From positions 620,001 to 684,000 of the forward strand of contig SPDT01000007.1 of the NCBI GenBank assembly GCA_008477525.1: a stretch of DNA of 64,000 nt, given 5' to 3'. A program made the position numbers and the translations under genes. Positions 24,201-37,900 of the stretch are shown one piece after another. The notes under the pieces were generated by a model. It did no database searches. It was not told where the DNA came from and saw nothing but the letters and a program-made list of their open reading frames with translations. Positions within the stretch are counted from its first letter, which is position 1, and every line of letters starts with the position of its first letter. This DNA comes from Hypomyces perniciosus (taxonomy: Eukaryota > Ascomycota > Sordariomycetes > Hypocreales > Hypocreaceae).

Positions 24201-27200
24201 AACTCTTCCTTATATATATTCCTGCAGTAAAGAATACCTTTATAAGTAATATAGAAGAAGAGAGTATACCTTTAAAGGTAGTAGAGGCATAGAGTATTAA
24301 AAATAGCTTAATAAACGCTTTAAGTAAGCCACTAGTGCACCTAGAAAGACCTTTTAGTCTTTAAACACTAAAGGCTACCCTAGAATAATTAATCTCTATA
24401 AATAATATTAGTGCGCTAATAAGAACTTTAAGTAATGCTCTAGCAAATAACCTATCCCCTTTTATAAAAAGGGATATAGTAAAAGAATAGCTTTATATAT
24501 TAAGGGTATATAACCTAATAAAAGAAGATAGTCCGCTAAGGCTAAAACTAGACTAGTATATAAAAGACTTGCTTACTTTTATAAAAGAAAAGTAGACCTT
24601 TAAAGAAATGCCAGCTAATAATCCCTTAAGCAGTAAAGTAGTAGCTAATATTTATAAAAGCTTAAGACTCTAAAGGAAATAACCTGTAAAAAAGGCTAAT
24701 AAATATCTCTTAATATATAAAATTAAAATATATACTTTAAACACTACTTTTAAAAATAATAAGCCTAATATATATTTAATAATTACTAGGCTTTTACTTT
24801 AATACTATATTAACTACTATTTAATTAATAAAAGCTAATAAATAATAAATTAAAGAGCGCGGAAATAATATTTACTATTTTTAATATAGTAATAAACTAA
24901 AAATCTTCCTATTAGAAAAGTATAGCTTTTAATAAATTAATTATCTACTAAAAGGACTTAGCGAAATCATTAAAAGATTAAAAGGAGTTTATAAAATACC
25001 CACTTAAAAATAAATTTAAGTAAACTATATATAATAAAATTAACTCTCTATATATAAAAGGAACCTAATAAAAAATATTATATTTAAAGGCAATAATAAA
25101 GCTATTACTAGTATATTAAGTTTTTACTTATAAGTTTAATTAAAATAGAAATCTAGAACGCTATAAAGCTTACTTTATAGTCTGCAGGGATTTATAAAAG
25201 CGCTTTACTATAGAGAGTATATATACAGCTATATTAGCAGCGCGTTTTTTCTATATATTTATTACTTTTATAGTAAGATTTAACTTTAAATTAAAGCAGT
25301 ATAATATTAAAAACGCTTTTTTTAACGCCTTTAAGGATAAAAACTTAAAACCAGTTATATATAAGCTCCTTAAGGGTTTTAAATAGCCGAATATCTATTT
25401 AAAGGTCGCGAAAGCCTTATATAGCTTAAAAGACTCACTAAAGCTATAGTTTAATAAACTATCTTTAACTTTAAGGCAATAAAGGTTAATTTTAAGCTTT
25501 AAAAAGCCTTATCTTTTCTATAATAAAGCTTAGAAAATCTTTATTATATTTTATATAAATAATATCCTAATTGTATATTATTATAATAATAAAGCTCTTT
25601 ATATTAAGCTACTAAACGCTTTAAAAGTAAAGTATAAGCTTTATAGTAAAAGAGATATATAGTAATTTTTAAAAATTAAAATTATTTAAAACTATATAAA
25701 GTATAGGATATACTTTTCCTATTAGATTTATTTTAAGAAAATTGCAAAACGATTTAGGCTTAATAAAGGAATATAGTTTCTTATAATTTTAATCCTTATT
25801 ATAGAACTCTAGAAAAGTATATTGCAAGCTTTAAAAGCAACTATTAAAATATATTAAAAGAAAGTAGGATTAATGCTTTATATAGCTATTATAATAAGGC
25901 CTAATATAGCTTATAATGCCTCGGTTTTATTATAGTTTTTAACTAACCCTAGTAAAAAGTACTTTAAAGCAGTGAACTAGCTAATCCGCTATTCATATAT
26001 ATAGTATTTTTTAGCTTTTTAGTATAAAGGGAGAGGAGAAATATAGGTTTTAACTACTTTAAGTAATACTTCCTTTACTAATGATATAGATATTTAAAGA
26101 TTATTTTAAGGGTATTTTATTATACTTTTTTTAAGTCTTATCCTATAAAATATAATGCGCTAAAGTACTATTAGTATATTAATAATAAAAGCTAAATTGT
26201 TTACTTTTATTTAAATAGTAAAAGAGGCTATAAGTTTATATTACTTTTTCTAAGAAATAAAATTTAACTTTAACGTTAATTAAAATATTAATTATAATAA
26301 TTAATTAACTATATATTTTATAATTAAAGAAAATATATAAATTAATACTTGCCTATATTATATTAAGATATAAAATATATAACTTTAATAGAAATACTAA
26401 AAAAAATTATTTATAGTTTTTTATCTTTCTATTAACTTTATATTTATTAATAGGTTTACTAAAGCTTTACTATAGCAGTGCTTTAAATACTTTAAAGCAC
26501 TATTAAACTTAATAAATATATAGTTATTAAAATAGAATATATAAAAATACAGGAAACTAATTAATTTTAGCCTATAGGCCGCTAGCTATAAAGGTATATC
26601 CTATTACTGCAATAACTATTCTTTAAGAGTTTTCTAGCCTTTACGCGCTTATATATAAAAGGCATTATTATTATTATTACTACTGCTTAAAGCAGTAGCC
26701 TCTTTAAAGTAAATTAAGTTCTTTTCCTTTAATAAGTTAAATTAAAGGCATAACGCCTTTTTATACTAGGTTACTATTTAATTATATAAACTTATAAGCA
26801 TATAAAGAAAAAAGAGTATATTTATTTAATTATCCTCTTTATTTATAGCTTAAAAGAGTTAATATATAATTAATATAAGTATTAAATAACTATGAAGTAT
26901 ATAATTAAATAAAGTAATATAGGCAAATTAAAGAAAAGTTAATTAAAAGGTATATTAATAATTATCATTAAAGTAAATAATATACTGCTAAAGTAGGCAA
27001 TAGAAATATATTAAAAGAAGTCTCTTTTATTAGTAATTACTGACTTTAGATAACCTTTATAAAGAGGGAATAATAGTATAGCAGTAAAGGTAGCAGTAAA
27101 AGTAGCCTTTAAAGCAGCAGCAGCAGCAATAAAGGCAAAGGCCGGGATAGCAGCAGTAGGAGGAGGAGCTAATAAAGATGAGGATAAAGCTGCCTTAGCA

Positions 27201-27836
27201 GTAAGGCATGCTTTATAAACAGCAGTTAAGCGTATATTAAGAGCAGTAATAGCCGCAGCACGCCTAGACTGGCCAGGACTAGCCAGCGCAGGAGTAGGCG
27301 CAGGAGCAGCAATAGGCGTAGCCGCTTGGCCAGCCAAGCAATTAACGCCGTAATAAGCCACCTTTAAAGGGCAACTACAACTACGCTTTACTAATAAAGT
27401 ATTCTTCTTCTGTAATTTTACTGTTAGCTAATAAATATATAATGTAAAAGGAATTAATCGGAAATATAATATTTATAGTAAGGGCTATATTACTATTAAT
27501 ATTATTAATATTAGTAATAATAATATTAATAATTAAAGAAAAAAAGTAAAGAATAAAGGCTAGGGGGGCAGTTAATATATTTATTTTAGCTATTTAAAAC
27601 TAATTCACCTATTTAAAAGCTTTATTATTTAATTTCCTATTATTATAAAATAATAATAGCTATAGTGTTTATATTCCTTTTACCTTTATAATAGAATATT
27701 AATATATATTTACAATAAAGAGCTTTTAATTAAGTAAAAAAGGCTTTAAAAGCGCAGCTAGTTAATTATAATACTATAAATAGGCTAGAGTAGCAGTTAA
27801 TAAGGCATTAAGAATAGCCTTATTAACTAGGGGGTG

Positions 27837-28102
27837 TATTAGGTTAAATAGGCTAGGGCCCTATTACTTATTAGCGCTAAAGAGCTTTTATCTGCTATAT
27901 AAGCAGATATAAGCTAATATATATATTATATAAGCAATATATTAAACTATACAGGCGCTTATAAAGCGCCTGTATACAGCTTCTTCTTTATGTTAGGTAT
28001 ATATATATATAGCGAGGCCACTATAGTATATTCTCTTTTATAGAATTAAGCTTCATTTCCTATTTCTCTATGCTTTATATAGCTGTGCCGCGCTCCGCTA
28101 CA
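27837..28102 (+). repeat. 3' LTR of Copia A
   Basis: 266 bp, starts TATTAGGTTAAATAGGC and ends GCTCCGCTACA, followed by the TSD AGAAG. Confidence 0.92.
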
Positions 28103-29862
28103 AGAAGCTATGTGTAGGGGCTTTGTAAGCGTTTATATAGTCTAATATATCGCTTACGCGATGTCTATGTTAGCTTGTGTCTGCTTACAAAGCAGATAAG
28201 AGCTCCTTAGCGCCAGCCCTTAGCGCTAACAAGTAACAGGGCCCTGGCCTACTTAACACTATTTTTACTGCATTTGTTACTTAGATTTAGAGCCTAAAAG
28301 AAATATTTTTAACACTTAAAAGATAATATAGCTATTTTAATACTGTATAAAGAGATTCCCTTTATATGGAATTTTATATATTGAATTACAGTAATTATAA
28401 AGTATCTTTAACTAAATTTAATACTGCTTTTAATAGGCTATTAGCTATACTAGCTATTTAAAAGTTAATATTAATATATTAAATGAAGTAAATTAATATT
28501 TAAATACTTTAAAAAAGACTTTTCCTTAATAGGCTAAAAGAATTAAAAGAACTATTGAATCTAGTAAAGCTATTAAGCAATTAATTAAACATTTTAATAT
28601 TTAGTTTTTTATAGCGAGTATATTAAAAAAACTAAGAATCTATCTTTAATTATATATAAGATTAATAAAGCTATAAGGCTATTTAAATCCCTTAAAGATT
28701 AATCAATACCTTTTAAATTTAAAGATTAAAAGCTAGCTTTCAATTCTTTTAAAGAGAAAAGAAATTGAAGAAATTTAAATAATTAAATATATAACTAAAA
28801 TTTAAAATAAGCTAAAAAAGATTATACTTTTATTAATATCTATAACCTAACTATAAAAGGGTATAGCTTAAAAAAGCTATTTAAAGAATCTTTTACTAAA
28901 TCTATTACTAATTTAAATAATAATCAAAATCTTTTATAAGCCTTAAACACTAAAAAAAGGAAAAAGTTTTCTAAATCTATAAAAACCTTTAAACCCTTTA
29001 AAATTCTTATTTAAATAGTTTACTATATAATAATAAATCTATAGTTTATATTATTAATTCTAGGAAATAGTTTATAGACTATAAACTTAATAATAAAGAA
29101 CTAGGTATTATTTATACTAGTAAAGGTTTTATTATACTTACAGGAACAAGTATAGCTACGTCTAATATCTTTAATAAAGATAATAAATATAAAAAGATAA
29201 GACTATTAAATACCCTTTTTTATGTATAGTTAAATGTAAACTTTATAAGTAGTTTAAGGTATTATTAAACTAGAGGATATATTTAATATAATACTCTTTT
29301 TATTAAATTTATATACTTAATAAAGCTTTTAAATCCTTTAAAATATAGTTTTTTCTTTATAATTAAAGAATATACTATACTATATAGCTATATAAATAGT
29401 TATTGAGCTTATAGGTTAATAAAGGTTTAAATTCTTATTATTAGTAAAGAAAAAGCTAAAGAATATATAGCTATTCCGGAAACAGTAGCTTTTAAAAAAG
29501 AAAATTAACTAGATTTAGTTTTAGACTTATAAGAAAGCATAAACTTAAAGGAAAGGATCTCTTTAAACTCCCTGAAATTATAGGCTAAATAAAGGAATAG
29601 GGGCCCTATATACCCCTATTACCTAAAGAAATAAAGGGGAATAAACTTAAAAATAATACCTTTATAAAGGATAGGCCCTATATACTTAAAGAATCCTTTA
29701 TTACTAAAGGTTTAAAGGTTATTAAGCTAATTAAATTACAAGGAAATACTATTATTAATAGTATTAGCTATAAACTGTTAAAGCTAGCCCTTTTATAGTA
29801 TAAAAGACTAAGTTATATTAGTTTAAGTCTATTAAAGAAACCTATTAAAATAACTATTAGAA

Positions 29863-31570
29863 TGTTAGAGACCCTTTTTAGGGCAGACAGATCGGGCGAG
29901 GGGCCGCGACCTTAAAGAAGAGTAGAGGAGGTTAAAGAGCAGTTATTTATAGGAGAAATAGGTATTATTAAGCAGGTAATAAGCCAAAAACTAATAGTTA
30001 AGTATAGTAGTAGTAGTTTACTAGTCTTTAAAGTTTTATATTTTTGAAGACTATAATTACTTTTATATAAATATTTTAGCCTATATAATATTATAAAAGC
30101 TTTAAAGCTTTTAGTCTTTTAATAGGCTGCCCCCCTTTTTATAATATTAACTTTAATACTAGTAAAGACTTTATATTTAATTAGCTGTTTTTTTAGCTTT
30201 TAATACGTTATTACTATATTAAATAGTAATTACTTTTTATATAAATATTTCTTTTAAGCTTTAAATTTAAATACTTTAATATATATTTAATAGCGTAAAC
30301 AGTTTTTAACTTTATAGCTTAAAAGTATGCTTTTATATAATTAAATTTAAAGGGTAATAAAAAAGTTTTATATAATATATTAATTCTTTACTGTTAATAT
30401 ATAAATAATTTACATTATTTTTCTTTTTTTAATTTACGATTATATATATTATATATATCTTTACTTTATTTTTCTTTTTATTTATAACTTTACTTCCTAC
30501 CTACTTTTTATTTTTTTTATTTTTTTCCTTTTTATCTCTCTCTCTCTTTTATCCCCTTTCCCTATATAGCTGCTTTTCCTCTAAATATTCTTTTCTTTTA
30601 CTTCTCTTTACTAGCTAATTTATTATATAATAGCAGTTCTCTTTTTTAAATTTAGCCTATAACTATAAATTCCTTTTCTTCTGCAATAAATATCGCTACT
30701 TTATAAGTTTTCTACAACTAATTCTTTACTTTAATTTCTTATTTAAGATATTTATAGCCTAATTTTAAAAAAATAATAATAATCTTATAATATTTAAAAA
30801 CTTTAAGATAAGAAACTTATCTTTATTTATAATTAAGATTACTTTAACGATATTTCTATTAAAATACCTTCCCTTTAAAATTGCTATACCTTTATTAATA
30901 AAATACTATAAAGCTGCTAGTAATTTAATTTTATAGGTATTTTAATATAAATATTACTATTAACTACTATTAACTTACTATAAATACCTTGCCTTATATT
31001 ATTATTATTTTAACCTTTTAATTACATAAAATATAAAATCAAAAAGAATTAGTTTAATATTATAATAATAAATATAAATTTTATGCAATTAAAAAGTAAA
31101 ACTTTTTATATTAATTTATAGTATACTAGCTGCTTTTAAGAAATATTTTTATTATTTGCTAAATAATAAATTATATAATTTAATTGCCTATTACTTTATT
31201 AATACTATTAAAGTCTTAATTTAATATTTTTAAAAGTCTTTTATTAATAAAATAAATACTTTACTATTACTTTTATATTATATAATAGCAGTTAATAAAA
31301 AACTAGTCTATAATGGTATTACTATAAGTTTAATATAAAAACAACTTTATATTAATATAATAAAAATTAAGTTTAATTAAAAAGTGAAACAAAAAGAGTT
31401 TATAATAAATAAATAATATTGCCGCTAAAACTTAAAGCACTTAAACTTTTAAGTTACTTTTAATTAAATAAAGTCTTTTACTATTATTACTGCTATTATA
31501 TATACTTTTATTCCAGTATATATTTTATTATTTATAATAGGCGATTCCTAGTTAATTACTATATAATATA
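29863..31570 (-). mobile_element. Gypsy family D, copy 1 (3' LTR and 3' region only)
   Basis: A 262 bp LTR D (29863-30124) is followed by a C-tract (GCTGCCCCCC, 30125-30134) that is the purine tract on the minus strand, placing the 3' end of the element on the left. About 1.44 kb of AT-rich interior follows, including pyrimidine-rich runs near 30500. It is collinear with copy 2 (32122-33570). The relic stops at 31570, where a Copia A LTR begins. Confidence 0.8.
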
Positions 31571-31859
31571 TATTGGGTTAAGTAGGCCGGGGCCTTATCG
31601 CTTGTTAGCGCTAGGGCCAGCGTTAAGGAGCTTTTATTGACTTTGTCAGTAGATACAAGCTAATATACATATTGTATAAGCGATATATTAGACTATATAG
31701 GCGCTTATAAAGCGCCTATATACAGCTTTTTCTTTACATTGGCTATATATATATATATAGTAAAGCTATTATAGTATATTCTCCTGTATAAAATTAAATC
31801 TTATTTCCTATCTCTCTATACTTTATATAGCTATACTGCGCTCCACTATAGTTATAAGC
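31571..31859 (+). repeat. Copia A 5' end: LTR plus start of primer-binding site, cut by Gypsy D copy 2
   Basis: A 280 bp LTR A (31571-31850) is followed by GTTATAAGC, nine bases of the primer-binding site, and then at 31860 the Gypsy D LTR begins. So a whole Copia A was once here, inserted in Gypsy D copy 1, and was then split at its primer-binding site by Gypsy D copy 2. Confidence 0.82.
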
Positions 31860-34800
31860 TGTCAGAGACCCTTTTTAGGGCAGACGGATCAGGCGAGGGG
31901 CCGCGACCTTAGGGAAGAGTAAAGGAGGTTAAAGAGCAGTTATTTAGAGGAGAGATAAATGCTAATAAGCAGGTAATAAGCTAGAAACTAGTAGTTAGGT
32001 ATAGCAGCAGTAGTTTACTGGTCTCTAAAGTTCTATATTTTTAAGGACTATAGTTACTTTTATATATATGTTCTGGCCTATATAATATCATAAAAGCTCT
32101 AGAGTTTTTAGTCTTTTAATAGGCTGCCCCCCCTTTTTATAATATTAACTTTAATACTAGTAAAGATTTTATATTTAACTAGCTCTTTTTTGGCTTTTAA
32201 TACTTTATTGCTGTATTAAGCAGTAACTATTTCTTATATAAATGCTTCTTTAAGCCTTAAATTTAAATACTTTAATATATATGTAATAGCTTAAAAAGTT
32301 TTTAACTTTATAGTTTAAAAGTATACTTTTCTATAATTAAACTTAAAGGGTAATAGAGAAATCTTATATAATAAGCTAACCCTTTATTATTAATATATAA
32401 GTAATTTACTTTATTTCTTTTCTTTTAATTTACTACTATATATAAATGCATTATATATATTTTTACTTTACTTTTCTTTTTTTTTATAACTTTAATTCTT
32501 ATTTACTTTTTTTTTTTCCTTTCTTTTTTCCTTTTTATCTCTCCCTTTTTCTCGCCTTCTCTTTCCCTATAAGCGCTTTTTCTATAAATATTTTTTCCTT
32601 TTACTTTTTATTACTAGCTATTTTATTATATAATAGCAGTTTTTTTCTTTTAATTTAGCCTACTACTATAAATTCTCTTCTTCCTTCTATAATAGATATT
32701 TCTGCTTTATAAATTCCTATAGCTAATCTTTTACTATAATTTCCTATCTAATATATTTATAGCCTTGTTTTAGAAAATAATAGTAATTCTGCAGTATTTA
32801 AGAACTTTAATATAGTGAGCCTATTTTTATTTACAGTTAATGCTATTTTAATTATATCTCTATGAAAATACTTTCCCTTTAAAATTACTATACCGTTATT
32901 AATAAAATGCTATAAAGCTGCTAGAAATTTAATTTCATAAATATTTTTATATAAATATAATTATTAGCTACTATTAATTTACTATAAACGCCTTACTTTA
33001 TACTATTATTATTTTAACCTTTAATTAAATAGAATATAAAGTTAAGAAAAAAACCTTTTTAATACTATAATAATAAATATAAATTTTATATAATTAGACA
33101 GTAAAACTTTCTATATTAATTTATATTATACTAGCTGCTTTTAAAAAATATTTTTATTATTTTTTAAATAATGAATTATATAATCTAATCGCCTATGAAT
33201 TTATTAATACTGTTAAAGTATTAGTTTAATATTCTTAAAAGTCTTTTATTAATAAAGTAAATGCTTTAATATTACTTTTTTATTAATTAATAGCAGTTAA
33301 TAAAAACCTAGTCTATAATAGTATTACTATAAATTTAATATATAAAAAAAACCTTATATGAATATAATAAAAGTTAAGCCTAGCTAAAAAGTAAAAAGAG
33401 AAAAAGTCTGCAGTAAATAAACAGTATTGCCATTAAAATTTAAAGCGCTTAAACCTTTAAATTGCTCTTAATTAAGCAAACTCTCTCGCTACTATTACTG
33501 CTATTATATATACTTTTATTTTAATATATATTTCTTTATTTATAATAGCAGTTCCCTGTTGAGTACTATATAGTATACTAGTATACTGAAATTCCTATAT
33601 TTCTGTTGGGTTGAGTAGGCCGGGGCCCTACCGCTTATCAGCGCTAGGGAGCTCTTATCTGCTATGTAAGCAGATACGAGCTGACATACACATGGCATAA
33701 GCGATGTGTCAGACTATGCAGGCGCTTGTGAAGCGCCTGCATACAGCTTCTTCTTTGTGTTAGCTATGTGTATATATAGCGAGGCCACTACGGCATATTC
33801 TCTGTCATAGAATCAAGCTTCGTTTCCCATCTATCTATGCTCCATATAGCTGTGTCGCGCTCCGCCACAATTTCTTTAAATATATTTTATTATTATAAAA
33901 GATTATAATAAAATACTATTTAAAGATAAAAAGAATTAGCTGTTATTTAATAGTAGTATTGCCGCTTATTTACTGCAAGATATATACTATTGCGAGTTTG
34001 TTTTCTATTTTTAATTAATTGGTTAAAACTATATAGCACTTTACTCCCTTTAACTTTATAATACTTAATAGTAATAGTTAATTATTTATTAATAAGTTGC
34101 TGCTTATATTCTTAAATTAATTTAATATTAATAAAATTACTTTTCTTTTATTAAATATGATTAGTTTTTAAATAGTTTTTCTATTTAATTAAATATAAGC
34201 GTTATATCCTTTTATATTTATAATTAATAATTTTCTTAACTTTAAATATTTTTTAGCGCTAAAAGGGTAATTTATTAGTGTAGAAAGTTTTTGTTTATAG
34301 CTATAATATAGCTTAAAATTTATAATATTAAAAATATTATAAATTTTAATAGAAAATAAGAGATAAATTTAATATATTAATCTATTTATTTTAATTTAGT
34401 ATTTAATTTAGTAAAGATTAATATACTTTTTAGCGAGTTTTTTATTAAGTTATTAGAGTTTTAGGTATTTTATTGAAAGTAATACCTAATCGCCTACAGT
34501 AAATTTCTTTTTAAGTCAGTAAATATTATACTACTTTTTATATTCTTTTTAGCTTTATTATAATATTTATTCAGCTATTTTATAAGTAATTTAAAGCTTT
34601 TTTACCTTCACAATAGTATTAGTATAATATTTATAATAGGTTAGTCCATTATAATTTAAAGTATTAGGCTTATAGCTAAATAGTAAAAAAACTAATAAAT
34701 AATTAATTATAAAATATTTAGTACTATTATATATAAATTAAGTAAAAGATAATTTTTATAGTTAATTATTTTATTATTTACTGTAAAAAGAATATAAATA

Positions 34801-37800
34801 ATATTTTAAGGCTTAATTTTACTGTTTAGTTTAATTATTAGTTTATAGGTAAAAAGTAATACTAAATTGCCGTTTATAAGTAAATGAATGATAGAAACTT
34901 TATTAAAATCTAGATTTAAATAATTGATTTTTAGTAAAGATCATTTTTTATAGTATTCTAAAAATTAAATAAATATATTTTATAAAAAAGTTAATAACTC
35001 TGCTATTTATAATATATACTATTATAGGTATATATAGGGTATATTTTATATATTAGTTCATAATAATAAGAATTATATTATATAGGTATTTGCTTTTATA
35101 GTTTAAGATTTTTAGTAAATTTATAATAAAATCTATAAAAGTTTCTTTAAAAGGTTTTTTTAGTATTAATAATAAAGTAAATTTACTATAAAGTTAATAA
35201 ATTCTTGCTTTTATTATTTAATAAATATAACATATAAATATATATCGCTTAATATTTTACTTTATACTTCACTAATAATAGGTTAATATAATATATTTTA
35301 AAGTATAATTAACTCTTTAATATTTAATAATTAAATTATTATAAAGTAATATTAAAATTTTAATATAAAGATTTATTAATATATAAACTCTACTTTAATA
35401 GTAAATTAATTAATTATTATTAATAATTTAATTATTACTATAAAATATATTAATTACTCTTTAGCTTTAAACCTTTTATTAAATTAAATACTTTTTTTAT
35501 TAAATTCATAAAATAGTTAAATATAAAGATTTTTATAGTTTTAGCAGTAAACTTATAGTAATCTACTATATAACCTATAAACTAGCAGTTATAACTTTAA
35601 CTATTATACTTTATAGGTAAATTATTTATTAAATAGCATTTAATCTTTATCGGTTAACTTAAAGTAATATTAAAGTAATACTTTTATTTATAGGCAATTT
35701 TATATATTTTTAATTATTATAATATACTATTATAAATCCTTTTAATTTATATAAGTTATTAACTTTTATACTATAAAAATACTATAAAACTATTAATATA
35801 TAGCTTTACTGTAATTCTTTAATTTTAGTAAAATTGTAAAAATTAAAGCGTTAAAATAAAATATTAGTAAAGTTAAACTTTTTTAGTTTATATTTAATAT
35901 AAAAATTAAATAAAACTAGTTTATTGAAAGCCCTTGCTTATTAATATAAAAGCTTTTATTTATTGATAAAGTAATAGTAGTTAAAATAGTTTATTATAAC
36001 CTAAATCTCTATATTTATATAAGCTAGATAATATCTTTATATTTACAAAGCCTTTATAATAGTAAAAGATTTAATATTAAAGGTATAATAATATAATTTA
36101 AAACTATTTAACTTTTTTAATATATATACTATAAAATATTAAATGTTTTATTAATATTAAATTAATACTGCTTTAATTATATAGTTTAATGTATCTGTTT
36201 TTATATAAATTAGCGCCTTTAAGTTATAATATATTAAAATAAATTTCTTTAAAAACTTTCTTTTAAGTTATTAAAAAGCTTTGAAAGCGCTAGGCTTTAA
36301 CTGTAAAAACCTTTTTATATTTTATAACTTTTTAAAAACCTAGCGAATATACTATATATATTTTTTAAAGGTGTAGCTATAGATTAATATATTATGAAAA
36401 TATATAATATAAATAGAATTAATTAGATTTTATAGTGTATTATTAATATATTATTAAAAAGTTATAAGGGAATTTATAAGGTTAAATAGTATAATATGAT
36501 ATTTAAAGTATCTATATTGCCAGTAAAATGTTATCTTTTATTTATTCTGTTTATAGATAAATATTTAGTAATATATATCTTTTAAATTAAGCTTAATAAA
36601 AATCTCAATATATAAATGTCTATTAAAAATCTTAAAAATTAATAGTAAATGAGTGCAGTTTTTATAAATTATTTTATTTAAAGTATAGAAATTAATATAT
36701 ATTTATAGTTTACTGCCTTTTTTTAGTCTAAAAATTATAAGGGCATTTATAAGATTAATAGACTATTAAATTTATATATTTTATAGTGCTTTTTTTAAAT
36801 ATTTTCGGAAAGCTTTTAGCTCTTTAAATATTAAATTATAGATAAAACTTTATAAAGGTATTTTTTTTATTTTTTTTATTTAATAGTATACTATTAATTT
36901 ATTGGTGTATTAATAGCTTTTTTTATAGAGAAAATACTAGTAAAATTATAATATATAAAAAGTAATTTTAAATATAAAGTTAATTTATAGTTTTTTAAGG
37001 AAATAGCTTTATTTAAGTTAAAAAATAATAAATCTTTTAAAGCTTTTAATTTAACTTTTAGCTTCTTTTCAGTTATTCATATAAAAGCTATTTAAGCTTT
37101 TTTAATAGTTTATTATAGCTGCTTTTTAAAGGCTATTAAAGTAATAAAATCCGTAATTAAAGGATAATTCTATTAATTATACTTTTATAAAAGGGTAAAA
37201 TTAATTTTTTAAAATTAAAGTCTTTTTAAAATAAAGTTTTTAAGGCTATTAATAATAATATAATAAAGTAGTTACTTTTTCTTTACTCCTTAATTATTAA
37301 CTATTTTTATAAATATATTTATATAACTATAAATTATAGCAGAAATATTTAAGAAAATAATAGTAAATTTAAAAGCTAGTAATAGACTTTTTAATTAATC
37401 CTTTTATTATAAAGAGATAATATAAATATTACTGCTAGGATTAAATAAAGTATTTATATATTACTAGTAGCTATTTAGCTGTATTTCTTTAGTTGTTTTA
37501 TAGGTAGATTTATATAGTAATTATATTTTTAGGCTTAATAAATTATAGGTTTAGTATTTCTGCTAGTAATGTGTAATTAAATAAAGTTATTATACTTTTC
37601 AGTAAAATAATATTTACTATTATATTTTATGCAATTAAAAGTTTAGTAGGAGGTTTTATAGTAAAGAAGACTATTATATTTTTAATAGATTATTAAATTA
37701 AAGATGTTTTTTTATTTTTTTAAACTTTTAGATATTTTAGTTATTATATTTTTAAAGTATTAGCGGTATAATTTTAATATAATCCCCGCTAATTAATAGA

Positions 37801-37900
37801 TTTAGTCTTTTTATATCTTCTTTAAAATTAAGATTTTATTCAAAGCTATTTATATTACTAATATAGCTATATATAAAAGTCTTCATAATTATATTAATAC
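31860..37900 (-). mobile_element. Gypsy family D, copy 2 (RIP-degraded, 5' end not found)
   Basis: The 3' LTR D is at 31860-32121 (262 bp), followed by the minus-strand purine tract (GGGGGGGCAGC, 32132-32122). The minus strand at about 36510-36430 reads a Gypsy reverse-transcriptase stretch (F-Q-Q-Y-I-N preceded by a HIILFNLIN form of H-VMPFGLTN), and about 36405-36370 reads YFHNILIYS, the altered catalytic box. A pyrimidine-rich low-complexity tract at 32440-32620 lies in the 3' non-coding part. The right border is estimated only: sequence near 37900-38000 changes character and no second LTR D exists in the window. Confidence 0.72.
33604..33869 (+). repeat. Solo LTR A, well preserved
   Basis: 266 bp, TGTTGGGTTGAGTAGGCCGG to GCGCTCCGCCACA, with a perfect TSD ATTTC (33599-33603 and 33870-33874). 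It retains GC-rich hairpins (see LTR at 44311). It stands out as a GC island inside Gypsy D copy 2 and so inserted after that copy was mutated, or escaped mutation because it is short. Confidence 0.93.

Larger units (their letters stand above)
20993..28102 (+). mobile_element. Complete Copia retrotransposon, family A (7.1 kb, RIP-degraded)
   Basis: Direct LTRs of 266 bp (20993-21258 and 27837-28102) and a perfect TSD AGAAG (20988-20992 and 28103-28107). The primer-binding site GTTATAAGCC follows the 5' LTR at 21259, and a purine tract (AGGGGG) precedes the 3' LTR. In the interior, about 24070-24180 reads like the integrase C-terminal region of Copia (a RIP-altered RV-I-KN-FD motif). About 25549-25590 gives FYINNILIVYYYNN, the altered YVDDILIVY reverse-transcriptase box, followed about 40 residues later by the FLKI form of the FLGI motif. 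Gag-pol is closed by many TAG/TAA stops. A GC-retaining alanine-codon-rich patch lies at about 27080-27360. Confidence 0.93.
20868..28258 (-). repeat. Solo LTR A split by a complete Copia A inserted in the opposite orientation
   Basis: The halves 20868-20992 and 28108-28258 join to one minus-strand LTR A of normal layout. The outer flanks are CTATT (20863-20867 and 28259-28263), a perfect TSD, so this was a solo LTR in Copia B gag before the second hit. The right terminus has lost a few bases of the CAACCCAACA end. Confidence 0.9.
19409..29862 (+). mobile_element. Copia retrotransposon, family B (5' part, split by a nested insertion, truncated on the right)
   Basis: It begins with a 580 bp LTR B followed immediately by GGTTATAAGCC (19989), the RIP-altered form of the initiator-tRNA half-molecule primer-binding site used by Copia elements. 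A gag-like frame about 20690-20867 resumes at 28264 once the inserted LTR A/Copia A (20868-28263) is removed, and runs on with RIP stops through a Copia gag-type stretch (AKRIKRTIESSKAIKQLI, about 28539-28592). The element is cut at 29862 by Gypsy D. No right-hand LTR B is present in the window. Confidence 0.8.

Noticed and set aside
27011..27361. 116-residue minus-strand frame rich in Ala/Pro
   Set aside because: It lies antisense inside the 3' part of Copia A and is produced by a GCA/GCAG-rich patch; the second Copia A copy has the same patch without the frame.
32446..32658. 70-residue Phe/Leu-rich plus-strand frame
   Set aside because: A pyrimidine-rich low-complexity tract inside the Gypsy D 3' region gives Phe/Leu runs; the collinear first copy does not keep it open.
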